Translations under genes and position numbers: made by a program
Source: Spirochaetaceae bacterium UBA5556
GTDB taxonomy: Bacteria > Spirochaetota > Spirochaetia > Treponematales > Rectinemataceae
Direction of reading: 5' to 3'
DNA length: 64,000 nucleotides
NCBI GenBank assembly: GCA_002425765.1
Contig: DIMW01000010.1
Location: 62,001 to 126,000 of the forward strand
The notes under the pieces: model-generated
Seen by the model: only the letters and a program-made list of their open reading frames with translations
What the model was told of the DNA's origin: nothing
Database searches by the model: none
Shown: in pieces, positions 1-8,149 of the stretch
How positions within the stretch are numbered: position 1 is the first letter of the stretch
How the letters are laid out: every line of letters begins with the position of its first letter

Positions 1-879
1 CGCGCTTGAGGCGACGAGCTTCGCGGGGTCACCCGGTCTGCGTCCTGTCATCACCATGGGGATGGATCGACCGGTGATTTTCCGAGCCGCATCAAGAATC
101 TCGAGCACCGAAAGACCCTGTTCCGAGCCGAGGTTGACGGCGAAGCTCCGTGGCTCCTTCATAAGGCGCACGAGGGCCGCGCAATGCGCCTCGGCAAGGT
201 CGGTCACATGGATGTAGTCGCGCACGCCGGAACCGTCCGGCGTGGGATAATCGGTGCCGAATACTTCAAGATGCGGCCGCAGACCCACCGCGACCTCCAT
301 GATAACGGGAACCAAATTAGCCGGATTTTTTTCAAGCCCATGCACTCTGCCCTCCAGATCATACCCGGCGGCGTTAAAGTATCGCAGTGCCACGAACCTG
401 AGCCCCTTGAGCCTGTCGTACCACTCGAGGCAGCGCTCGATCTCGAGCTTGGTAAAACCATAAAAATTGGTGGGGTCCTTTGGGTGCGCCTCATCGATCG
501 GCAGATATTTCGGCTCACCATAGATCGCCGCCGAAGACGAAAACACGAGTCGAGAAATTCCCGCTTCGCACGCCGCATTGAGAATGTTAATTGTCCCGGT
601 CAGGTTTTGAGTAGCGTATTTTTCGGGCCTACGCATGGATTCCCCCGCGGCCTTGGCCGCGGCGAGATGCACTGCGGCGTCATACCCCTGTTTCATGACC
701 GAGACGAGCCAAGGATAATCCAGAATGTCACCCCTGAAAAAAGCATACTCGGGAAAGAGATTCTCTTCGGTGCCGGAAGAAAGGTTGTCGATGATACTGA
801 TGTCATGGCCCTTGTCGGCGAGCAGCCTGGCCACATGGCTGCCAATATAGCCCGCTCCGCCGATGACCAATACTTTCAT
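1..879 (-). CDS. galE: UDP-glucose 4-epimerase (partial, 3' end outside window)
   Basis: Cytoplasmic NAD-dependent epimerase that interconverts UDP-glucose and UDP-galactose. Reading the minus strand from the ATG at 879 gives 293 residues with no stop before the window edge. The N-terminus carries the Rossmann glycine motif GGAGYIGSH. The catalytic SSAAIYG serine region and the YGFTK (YxxxK) motif follow about 115-145 residues in. ALRYFNAAG and the GSGVRDYIHV stretch later in the chain are typical of GalE rather than of other extended SDR enzymes. Only the last few dozen residues are missing. It is divergent from nadE, with 185 bp between the start codons. GalE is strongly indicated; a broader UDP-hexose 4-epimerase specificity cannot be excluded. 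Confidence 0.93.
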   Translation of the reverse strand, partial: MKVLVIGGAGYIGSHVARLLADKGHDISIIDNLSSGTEENLFPEYAFFRGDILDYPWLVSVMKQGYDAAVHLAAAKAAGESMRRPEKYATQNLTGTINILNAACEAGISRLVFSSSAAIYGEPKYLPIDEAHPKDPTNFYGFTKLEIERCLEWYDRLKGLRFVALRYFNAAGYDLEGRVHGLEKNPANLVPVIMEVAVGLRPHLEVFGTDYPTPDGSGVRDYIHVTDLAEAHCAALVRLMKEPRSFAVNLGSEQGLSVLEILDAARKITGRSIPMVMTGRRPGDPAKLVASSA

Positions 880-1064
880 GCGTTCTGCCTCCTCGATAGA
901 AATGAACACGATTCACGGCTCATGGTTTTTCGCATGATACCGTCAATGCGAACAAATAAAAAGCCATCGAGACGCGGCAAGAAACTTCCTCAACCCAGAC
1001 CTTTGGGCTATAATAAAATGCGCGTGAGTTTCCGGTGTGTGAAGAAAAGAGAAGGGGTCTCTCT

Positions 1065-1919
1065 ATGTCCGAAGAAAAAGAAAGGATCGTAGAATTCATC
1101 AGAGCACAAATCGCCGCGCACGAATTCGGGGGAGCGGTGGTCGGGATCAGCGGCGGAATCGATTCGGCCGTCGTTGGCACACTGTTGACGGAAGCCCTGG
1201 GAAAACACAACGTATTCGGACTCCTTCTGCCCGAACGAGATTCGTCAAAAACCACGGTCGCTGATTCGGTCATGGTGTGCGAATTCCTGGGAATCCACTA
1301 CTCGATAAGAAGTATTACCCCGCTTGTGAGAAAACTGGGCGTATACAGGATGAAGCCGCCCGCGTTTCTTTTCCCAAGGAAAATACAAGAAGGGTATGCC
1401 AGAGCCCAGTGGCTGAACACGGCCAATCCCTACATCAATGATCTCAAAAACTCCGGCGGGGAAGCAAACAGAAAGAATCTCGCGTATTACAGGACCAAAC
1501 ACCGATTCAGAATGATCGCGCTGTACTATGAGGCGGAGCAAAGAGGGTACGCGGTTGTCGGCACCACCAATAAGACGGAGTACCTTACGGGTTTTTATAT
1601 CAAATGGGGAGACGATTCCAGCGATATCGAACCCATCATGCACGTATATAAGACGCAGGTGTTTGAGCTGGCAAAAGAGCTTGGGATTCCCAAAAGGATC
1701 ATCGAGAAAAAACCGAGTCCGGACATAGCTCCCGGCATCACCGATGAATTTGCCATGGGCATCGCGTATGGCGACCTGGACAGGATCTTGCAGAAAATCG
1801 AGCTCGATCAGTCGCTCTCCGATGAAAAACAAGATGTCGTCGAAAAGGTCCGGGAAATTCTCTCGTCCGCCAAATACCGGAATACCAGGAACATCAATCT
1901 GTTGCACGGTGAAACGTAA
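1065..1919 (+). CDS. nadE: NH3-dependent NAD+ synthetase
   Basis: Makes NAD from deamido-NAD, ATP and ammonia in the cytoplasm. The 284-residue chain has the PP-loop motif SGGIDSA at residues 29-35. It also has the family pattern VVGTTNKTEY, a KWGDDSSDIEPI segment, the YKTQV helix, and a KPSPDIAPGITDE motif near the C-terminus. No glutaminase domain is attached, so this is the short, ammonia-using form. The ATG at 1065 is preferred over an in-frame GTG at 1035 because a purine-rich ribosome site (AGAGAAGGGG) lies just upstream of it. A TATAAT box at 1009-1014 with a weak -35 may drive it. The GTTNKTE motif differs slightly from the common GTGNKSE. Confidence 0.9.
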   Translation: MSEEKERIVEFIRAQIAAHEFGGAVVGISGGIDSAVVGTLLTEALGKHNVFGLLLPERDSSKTTVADSVMVCEFLGIHYSIRSITPLVRKLGVYRMKPPAFLFPRKIQEGYARAQWLNTANPYINDLKNSGGEANRKNLAYYRTKHRFRMIALYYEAEQRGYAVVGTTNKTEYLTGFYIKWGDDSSDIEPIMHVYKTQVFELAKELGIPKRIIEKKPSPDIAPGITDEFAMGIAYGDLDRILQKIELDQSLSDEKQDVVEKVREILSSAKYRNTRNINLLHGET

Positions 1920-1940
1920 GCGGTATAAGCCTCCGAGGGT

Positions 1941-1966
1941 AAAAAAACCACCTCCAAGGGAAGTGG
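1941..1966 (-). terminator. Intrinsic terminator of the tRNA-Val/tRNA-Phe unit
   Basis: Read on the minus strand: CCACTTCC, a three-base CTT loop, GGAGGTGG, then seven Ts. The 8-bp stem has one G-U pair and lies 7 bp past the end of tRNA-Phe. Confidence 0.85.
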
Positions 1967-1972
1967 CCCAAA

Positions 1973-2045
1973 TGCCGCCGACCAGAATCGAACTGGTGAC
2001 ACATGGATTTTCAGTCCATTGCTCTACCAACTGAGCTACAGCGGC
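1973..2045 (-). tRNA. tRNA-Phe (anticodon GAA)
   Basis: A 73-base cloverleaf. Acceptor GCCGCTG pairs with CGGCGGC (one U-G pair) and the discriminator is A. The anticodon loop reads CTGAAAA, giving anticodon GAA. The T arm is ACCAG-TTCGATT-CTGGT. No CCA is encoded. It is transcribed after tRNA-Val. Confidence 0.95.
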
Positions 2046-2088
2046 CTGCTATGATCTATCTGCCGGTGACGTTACGCACAATAGATAT

Positions 2089-2162
2089 TGGGCGGTGCAA
2101 GAGTCGAACTTGCGACCCCCAGCGTGTCATACTGGTGCTCTAACCAACTGAGCTAACCGCCC
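2089..2162 (-). tRNA. tRNA-Val (anticodon GAC)
   Basis: A 74-base cloverleaf starting GGGCGGT on the minus strand and ending with the matching ACCGCCC plus discriminator A. The anticodon loop ATGACAC gives GAC, which reads GUC valine codons. The T loop is TTCGACT. No CCA is encoded. It is first in a two-tRNA transcript. Confidence 0.95.
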
Positions 2163-2188
2163 GCACGTGTCGCAAACGACAGAAGCTT

Positions 2189-2218
2189 CTTATATCAGAC
2201 AGATACCGAGAATGTCAA
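2189..2218 (-). promoter_or_regulatory. Sigma70-type promoter for tRNA-Val/tRNA-Phe
   Basis: On the minus strand, TTGACA (2218-2213) is followed after 18 bases by TATAAG (2194-2189), about 27 bp before the tRNA-Val 5' end. Confidence 0.75.
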
Positions 2219-2251
2219 GCGATCCCAGAGTATAAGAGAATCATATTAGAA

Positions 2252-2280
2252 TTGCATTTGGATGAATTTGTGTATACAAT
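2252..2280 (+). promoter_or_regulatory. Promoter of the chaperone-usher-like operon
   Basis: TTGCAT (2252-2257), a 17-base spacer and TACAAT (2275-2280) stand just upstream of the first operon gene. A strong GGGAGGGG ribosome site precedes its ATG at 2305. Confidence 0.6.
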
Positions 2281-2304
2281 AGCAGATATTATTGGGAGGG
2301 GTAC

Positions 2305-3045
2305 ATGCAGAATACATTGCGCCATTACAAAAGCTTGGTGTTCACGATCCTGTTCGTGATATTGGGAGCGACTGTATTTGCTTTCACGTTCATGCCGATG
2401 TCCATCTCTATCTCACCAAGCGGCGCACAGAGCATCGCAAGCTTCCGCCTTACCAATGATGCCGCCCAGCAAATCGCCATTTCGATCAAGGCCATGACAC
2501 GACAGATCGACGAAAATGGGAATGAGATCAATGAGCCGGCTGATAAAGATTTCACGATATTCCCGACCAGGGTCGTCGTTCAGCCCAATTCCTTTCAAAA
2601 TATAAAAGTACAGTACAAAGGCACCCCCAAGCTCGCCCAGGAAGTGGCATACCGTATCATCGCGGAACAGGTTCCCATCGATTTCAGCCAGCCGCAGAGT
2701 TCGGGAGTAAAGGTACTGTTCAGATATATTGCGGCCCTCTATGTAGCGCCGCCTAACGTCAAAGACAAATTATCTGTTTCAAAGGTCGAGTATGCCGAAC
2801 AGGACGGAAAGAAGGGATTTTTAGTGACCCTCACGAATAGCGGTACTCGCCACGCGCTCATCAACGAGCCCGTCCTGAAAATCCTCGGAGGGCCTTCCGG
2901 CTCGATCGTACTCAGTGACGACGAGGTAAAAGCAATGCAAGGACAGAATCTGCTTGCGGGAAATGTACGAAAGTTTTTTATACCTTATGATAAAGTGAGT
3001 CCAACTGCAAATTACTCTGGTTCACTGTCAGCTACAATAGAATGA
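2305..3045 (+). CDS. PapD-like periplasmic pilus chaperone
   Basis: A 246-residue secreted protein with an N-terminal hydrophobic signal segment. The mature part reads as a two-domain immunoglobulin-like PapD/FimC-type chaperone. It has an early ISPSGAQSIASFRLTND strand pair and an FTIFPTRVVVQPNSFQNIKV segment matching the usual 'hP..h.l.P...q.hRv' pattern. YRIIAEQVP corresponds to the conserved 'yR.ll.eip' strand, and a second domain starts near VAPPNVKD. In known systems these chaperones donate a beta strand to subunits and deliver them to an outer-membrane usher. Here it is followed 63 bp later by an usher-like gene. Divergence is high, so the family call rests on pattern rather than close identity. 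Confidence 0.72.
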   Translation: MQNTLRHYKSLVFTILFVILGATVFAFTFMPMSISISPSGAQSIASFRLTNDAAQQIAISIKAMTRQIDENGNEINEPADKDFTIFPTRVVVQPNSFQNIKVQYKGTPKLAQEVAYRIIAEQVPIDFSQPQSSGVKVLFRYIAALYVAPPNVKDKLSVSKVEYAEQDGKKGFLVTLTNSGTRHALINEPVLKILGGPSGSIVLSDDEVKAMQGQNLLAGNVRKFFIPYDKVSPTANYSGSLSATIE

Positions 3046-3108
3046 TGGTTTCCTGCGCTGACTATGTGAAGTTGATATAAAAAATGTGATGTATGGAGCA
3101 ATTATTAA

Positions 3109-5586
3109 ATGGTTTTAAGAAGGACTGCACTATTCCTTGTGCTGAACTTAGCTTTGGGAATACCCCTGCTCTTCGGCCAGACGCCCGCTGTTAAGAAGAC
3201 AAATAATCTACCTGCGGGCTCAAATGTGCCCATCGCTCACGACACGATAATGCCTGAGCTCACAATCAGTTTTGCGCTCACCATAAACGGCAAGCCGATG
3301 GACGAAATCGATGCGGGGATATGGAACAACGAGGCGATCATCAAAAAGGATCTCGCAGCGCGGCTCCTTTTCGATTACCTCCGTCCTGATATCTATTCAA
3401 CCATCTTTGATACGCTATTCAAGGGCCTCACATGGCTCAGCGCCGAAGATTTCGCAATTGCGGGCATTGCTTTTGAATTCGATTCAGTAGAGCTTACAAT
3501 CGGTATCACCATTCCTCCCGAATATACACCAGTGGTCGATATCGATTTTGTGCCGGAACAGGTGCCGAACTACAAACCCATTCTCAGACCGGCGCCCTTT
3601 GCGGGATTCATCCAGAATGAATCGAATCTTCAAGTCTCAAACTCCTCTGAGAGTACGCTGTTTTTCTCAACGAAGCTCTATTCCATGGTCGATATTCTTG
3701 GATCTCATCTTTTCGGCTCGGGATACATCTCCCTTTCCCAGACATCTTCTTCATATTATTTCGACAGCTTGTATGCCTTATGGGAGGACAATGCCCGAAA
3801 ATTTCAGGTGTCGTTGGGCATGATAACGATCCCCGGAACAGGACCCCAGACACAACCTCTGTTGTATGCCATTTCGCTCGCAAGCGTCGAGGATCAGCGC
3901 TATATTGTCCGCCAAGGACTTATTGACGATAAAACCGAGTTTACTATTCACAAACTCGCGAAAGTGACTGTCGAAGTGAATGGGCGCCCTATCCGGCAAG
4001 TACTATTAGCCCCTGGAAATTATCGTATACTCGACTTACCATTCACCACAGGGCTCAATGAATTTGTCCTGCGTATCGAAGAAACGGACGGCAATGTACA
4101 GATTCTCCGCCGTATTGTCCCCCGCGACAACAATATTTTGCAGGTAGGGGCCTCGGAATTCGCGCTTTCCGCGGGGGCATCGACGTCTGACTGGAATGAA
4201 TTTCTTGGTTCCGGCTACTATCTCTACGGTTTTTCACCGACATTCTCAGGAGGAATCAATCTCCAAGCCGACAAGCGTTCGGCTATGGCAGGCATCACAT
4301 GGATCTCTGCTCTGCCGATTGGGACACTGAATGGCTCTGCCTCTGTCGTGGGACGCTGGGATGGATGGGGCGAGATGTTCGCTCCTGCGGCCTCTGTGAG
4401 CTATCTCTTCTCAATTCCGGAACGAGACTTTATTCCCTCATTAGGAATTTCAGCGATCTATCAGGGATATGGTTTCGCATCGCCGAACATTTCGGCGCCG
4501 ACGGATTCAGCGCCGGATGCCTACTTTTCGCTTTCAGCCAACCTTTATTCAAAGATTTTTGCACAGACAGGCGCGAGTCTCGGGTATTCACTCACCCGCA
4601 CCGAAAGCTCATCTCCAACGATGACCCATGGTATATATGCGTCAATTAGCCAAACTTTTAAAACCGGAGGAAATGCCACTCTCTCGGGTCAATGCTCCAT
4701 CCCGGCATCGGGAACGCCCACTTTTTCCGCGATGCTCGCCTTCAGTATCATGCCAAAGGACATATACCAGCGTTCCTTCAATTACCTGCAAACTTCAGAG
4801 GGAAGTACGAGTGTCGGTATATTGGATAAAATTTCCGCCCTTGGACAAATGTTCGATGTAAACCTCAATGCGAACAACCTCCTGCCAGGTTCGGGAGATG
4901 ATGGCTCTGTCAGTCTGGGCATCCGAAACAATTCAGATTATTTCGACGCCAGCGCGAGTGGGACGCTGAGCCACGAAAAAAGCACTGATACTTACTATAC
5001 CACAGGATATGCGCAATTTAGGACCACCATGGCGTTTGTCGGAAGCCATATCGCGTTCACGCGGCAAATTCCCGACTCCTTTTTGCTGATCACCTCAGCC
5101 CCCACAATGAAAGATGAGATTGCATCATACAAGCTGAGTACCGGTTCGCAATACCTGGCGAAACACGGCCAGAATATTGTGGTGCCGCTTACAAATTATA
5201 CAACGGTCGTCCTCTCGACTGACCTCATAGGAAGCGCTCTCAATCTCAACCCACGCCATCCTTTTGTGGTCGTCTCCCCCGCGTACCGCAGCGGCATTCT
5301 CTTTGAGAGCGACGTGATGAGACGATATATGATTACTGGCCGTCTTGCCGATCAGAATGGCAAGCCGATCGGATATCTTCCTGGTGATGTCTATGATATT
5401 GGCGGCTCTCTGGAGACTTCGACTTTTACGGATGAATCGGGAAGATTCGATATTTATGACATTTTGCCGGGGACATACAGAATCGAGTGGCCTGAGGGCT
5501 ATGGGACCACCCAGTTCGAGCTGCCTGAGACTGAGAATGACAGTATCGACCTTGGCGATATTGTGATACCCATAGAAACAAAATAG
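3109..5586 (+). CDS. Divergent outer-membrane usher-like protein
   Basis: An 825-residue exported protein (signal segment at residues 1-23) that fits a chaperone-usher outer-membrane pore. An N-terminal globular part (about 45-140) precedes a long beta-rich region. Around residues 285-345 is a plug-like domain: VTVEVNGRPIRQVLLAPGNY, then DLPFTTGLNEFVLRI and ETDGN, closely following the usher pattern 'v.v.vdG..i....l.pG.y.i.dlp...G.n.....i.d..G'. Many strands of alternating hydrophobic residues follow. A C-terminal carboxypeptidase-regulatory-like fold (GRLADQNGKPI to DILPGTYRIEW) takes the place of the usual usher C-terminal domains. The gene sits between a chaperone and a secreted subunit. 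Cysteine-poor and diverged; function inferred from layout and the plug motif. Confidence 0.65.
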   Translation: MVLRRTALFLVLNLALGIPLLFGQTPAVKKTNNLPAGSNVPIAHDTIMPELTISFALTINGKPMDEIDAGIWNNEAIIKKDLAARLLFDYLRPDIYSTIFDTLFKGLTWLSAEDFAIAGIAFEFDSVELTIGITIPPEYTPVVDIDFVPEQVPNYKPILRPAPFAGFIQNESNLQVSNSSESTLFFSTKLYSMVDILGSHLFGSGYISLSQTSSSYYFDSLYALWEDNARKFQVSLGMITIPGTGPQTQPLLYAISLASVEDQRYIVRQGLIDDKTEFTIHKLAKVTVEVNGRPIRQVLLAPGNYRILDLPFTTGLNEFVLRIEETDGNVQILRRIVPRDNNILQVGASEFALSAGASTSDWNEFLGSGYYLYGFSPTFSGGINLQADKRSAMAGITWISALPIGTLNGSASVVGRWDGWGEMFAPAASVSYLFSIPERDFIPSLGISAIYQGYGFASPNISAPTDSAPDAYFSLSANLYSKIFAQTGASLGYSLTRTESSSPTMTHGIYASISQTFKTGGNATLSGQCSIPASGTPTFSAMLAFSIMPKDIYQRSFNYLQTSEGSTSVGILDKISALGQMFDVNLNANNLLPGSGDDGSVSLGIRNNSDYFDASASGTLSHEKSTDTYYTTGYAQFRTTMAFVGSHIAFTRQIPDSFLLITSAPTMKDEIASYKLSTGSQYLAKHGQNIVVPLTNYTTVVLSTDLIGSALNLNPRHPFVVVSPAYRSGILFESDVMRRYMITGRLADQNGKPIGYLPGDVYDIGGSLETSTFTDESGRFDIYDILPGTYRIEWPEGYGTTQFELPETENDSIDLGDIVIPIETK

Positions 5587-5612
5587 CATTACAATGAAAG
5601 TAGGGTATGTTC

Positions 5613-6530
5613 ATGAGAAATAAAATTTTATTCCTTGCGTTAGTATGTGCGGCCATGACAATCTCGGTAAACGGTCAGACAGTGTCACTCGTCGATTCAT
5701 CGGTAACTCCAAGTGCTGTCACCTATGATCCTTATTCCGGGAGCGACACGTATGGCACCCAGTTTACATTCACCGTAAAACTGAGTAGCAAACCAAGTAA
5801 TACAGTCTATTTTTCAGCGGTGATCAATGGGTCAAGTTCTCCAACCTCAAGGACGCTGATCTCTTCCTCCAGCGCCCTCACCATAGGCTTCTATAATGAC
5901 TCCTCATATACCACGGAGATAAAGAGTACCTCGGATTATTCTCCTTCTTATTATATTTCCGGCTCATTCGCAAAAAGAACAAACATTCTTACCCAGACCT
6001 TCACCGTGTATCCCCTCCTTGCCAAAGGCCAGAGTGCACCCTGGGGAACCTATACAGGTACTTTTTCCATAAGACTATATCAGAGCAGCACTCCAACCGG
6101 TACTTTAAGAGATAGCGAGACTATCTACTACACCGCAAACGTCGACCAGACAATAGATGTAAAAGTCGGGTCATCAGGCGGCAGCTACGATACGGGAGCA
6201 AGTTCATACAATATCGCCCTTGGTGATCTATCGCAGGGGGCGACCGGAAGTTTCGGAATATTTGTGAGAGGCAATACGGCCTATATTCTCTACATGAATG
6301 CGACTTCCGGCGGCTACCTCACTTCCCCCACGACCTCCGATAAAGTTCGCTACTCATTGACGATCAACGGCATAAGTTATACGCTCGGCACCAACGTGAT
6401 TATCGATCAGGGTACTACCAAGGCAATGTACAGCAAAGTATTAACAGGGGCTATAAGCGTTCCCTCCGGACAACAGGTCGACCCTGGACAATACTCTGAT
6501 ACTATCAGTTTCTCGGTAGTGGCCAACTAG
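5613..6530 (+). CDS. Secreted spore-coat-U-like (SCPU) putative pilus subunit
   Basis: A 305-residue Ser/Thr/Gly/Tyr-rich exported protein with a signal peptide ending near VNGQ. It looks like two related beta-sandwich halves. The C-terminal half ends VDPGQYSDTISFSVVAN, matching the 'G.Y.Dti.vtv' end of spore-coat U/Csu-type subunits; the N-terminal half has the related GTYTGTFSIRLYQ. No cysteine is present, unlike many SCPU proteins. The ATG at 5613 is chosen over 5607 because the weak GTAGGG site is better spaced. It is last in the operon after chaperone and usher, so it is probably the surface product they export. It could be an adhesin or a polymerising subunit. Confidence 0.62.
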   Translation: MRNKILFLALVCAAMTISVNGQTVSLVDSSVTPSAVTYDPYSGSDTYGTQFTFTVKLSSKPSNTVYFSAVINGSSSPTSRTLISSSSALTIGFYNDSSYTTEIKSTSDYSPSYYISGSFAKRTNILTQTFTVYPLLAKGQSAPWGTYTGTFSIRLYQSSTPTGTLRDSETIYYTANVDQTIDVKVGSSGGSYDTGASSYNIALGDLSQGATGSFGIFVRGNTAYILYMNATSGGYLTSPTTSDKVRYSLTINGISYTLGTNVIIDQGTTKAMYSKVLTGAISVPSGQQVDPGQYSDTISFSVVAN

Positions 6531-6590
6531 CACACCATGGAGGAAGTGCGCTTTACCGTGAGCGCGTTCTGCTGTAGGCGGCTTTCTGTC

Positions 6591-6619
6591 TTGACAGAAT
6601 CAGGGTTGTGGCGTACATC
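6591..6619 (+). promoter_or_regulatory. Possible promoter of malQ
   Basis: TTGACA (6591-6596), 17-base spacer, TACATC (6614-6619), 19 bp before the malQ start. The -10 is imperfect. No clear Shine-Dalgarno sequence precedes the ATG at 6638. Confidence 0.45.
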
Positions 6620-6637
6620 ATGTAAATCGGTTTAATT

Positions 6638-8149
6638 ATGAACATTCCCCGAAGTTGTGGTGTGCTTCTTCATCCTCTGTCCCTGAGTGGCCCCTGGCTC
6701 TGCGGGACCATGGGCAATGAGGCGCGCGCATTTGTTGATTTTTGTGGGAAAGCGGAAATTGGCTGGTGGCAGGTTCTTCCGCTCGGGCCCACCGCGTATG
6801 GCGATTCGCCGTATCAAAGCCCTTCGGCGTTTGCGGGAAACCCCTATATGATCGATCCACAAGCTCTCGTAGCCCAAGGCTTGCTCTCCCCCAGTGATGT
6901 CGAGTCATACTATATAAATCCCTCGATGGCCTCTGCAGAACACATTGACTATGCGCGGCTCTTCGTCATGAACACAAAAATCCTGGAAGCCGCGTGGTAC
7001 CGATTCAAGGCGGGCGGTCAAGAGCAAGATCGAGCCCACTTTGAACAATTTTGCAAAACCAATGAGGTATGGCTCGACGATTACGCACTTTTTACCGCAA
7101 TCAAAGAGACCGAGCATTATCAAGCGTGGAATGAATGGCCTCACGAACTCCGGTTTAGGGAGCGTGGCGCCATCTCCCGATTTGGACGTGAGCATGATGA
7201 CCATATCGGGCGCATAAAGTTCTCGCAATTCTTATTCTTTTCGCAGTGGAAGGCCCTCAGAGTCTACGCGCACGCACACGGCGTGAAAATTATCGGAGAT
7301 ATCCCTATCTTTGCCGCGTACGATTCCGCCGACGTGTGGGCACATCCAGAGCTTTTCAGGCTCGACAATGATGGCCTGCCTACTCATGTGGCGGGTGTTC
7401 CGCCCGATTATTTCACGGCGACCGGGCAGCTGTGGGGGAATCCTCTCTATAACTGGCCTGCTCATGCGCAACAAAACTACACATGGTGGATTGAACGCGT
7501 TCGCCATTCCCTCCAGCTCGTCGATGCGCTCAGAATCGATCATTTTCGTGGCTTTGAAGCATATTGGGCGGTTCCGGCCGGAGAGCTCACGGCTGAGCAT
7601 GGTCATTGGGAGAAGGGGCCGGGATATATTCTTTTCAGCGCCCTCAAAGAGGCGCTGGGCGAGCTGCCGATCATCGCGGAAGATCTCGGGTTCATTACAC
7701 CTGAAGTGATCGACCTGCGCGACAGCCTCGGTTTCCCGGGCATGAGAATTTTGCAATTCGCCTTTGAGTCAGAGAAGGACAATCCGGATTATCCCCACAA
7801 TTACCCCCGGCATTGTATTGCCTACACCGGCACGCACGATAACGACACGTCGACCGGATGGCTGGAATCCGCCTCGCCCGCCGCGCGGGCGAGGGCGCTG
7901 GCTTACATGAACGGCTCCCTTCGCTCCTTTTCCTGGGACACGATCAGGGCCGTCTGGGCGAGTCCGGCGTGCATGGCCGTGGCGCCTGCCCAAGATCTGC
8001 TCGCATTGGGTTCCGAGGCCCGCATGAACTTTCCCGGCAGACAGAACGGCTATTGGACGTGGAGGATGCGCGAGAACGCCCTTTCCGCCGACATCGCAAG
8101 AAGGCTGCGGAGCCTGTCCAAAACATATTTCAGAGTTTCCGGCGTTTGA
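6638..8149 (+). CDS. malQ: 4-alpha-glucanotransferase (amylomaltase)
   Basis: GH77 enzyme that transfers alpha-1,4-glucan chains in maltodextrin and glycogen metabolism; cytoplasmic. At 503 residues it has normal family length. Visible motifs are the N-terminal 'R..G.LLHP.SL' opening, WWQVLPLGPT followed by YGDSPYQSPSAFAGNP, the nucleophile region DALRIDHFRGFEAYW, the acid/base region IIAEDLGFITPEV, and YTGTHDNDTSTGW. All the usual catalytic carboxylates appear present. Its last 20 bp overlap, tail to tail, the P-type ATPase gene on the other strand. Confidence 0.95.
   Translation: MNIPRSCGVLLHPLSLSGPWLCGTMGNEARAFVDFCGKAEIGWWQVLPLGPTAYGDSPYQSPSAFAGNPYMIDPQALVAQGLLSPSDVESYYINPSMASAEHIDYARLFVMNTKILEAAWYRFKAGGQEQDRAHFEQFCKTNEVWLDDYALFTAIKETEHYQAWNEWPHELRFRERGAISRFGREHDDHIGRIKFSQFLFFSQWKALRVYAHAHGVKIIGDIPIFAAYDSADVWAHPELFRLDNDGLPTHVAGVPPDYFTATGQLWGNPLYNWPAHAQQNYTWWIERVRHSLQLVDALRIDHFRGFEAYWAVPAGELTAEHGHWEKGPGYILFSALKEALGELPIIAEDLGFITPEVIDLRDSLGFPGMRILQFAFESEKDNPDYPHNYPRHCIAYTGTHDNDTSTGWLESASPAARARALAYMNGSLRSFSWDTIRAVWASPACMAVAPAQDLLALGSEARMNFPGRQNGYWTWRMRENALSADIARRLRSLSKTYFRVSGV

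Noticed and set aside
184..1092. A 302-codon plus-strand open frame at the window start
   Set aside because: Antisense to galE, which reads through to the edge with all motifs.
5613..6530. Serine/threonine-rich stretches as a repeat array
   Set aside because: No exact or periodic repeat is present; the composition fits a secreted beta-sandwich protein.
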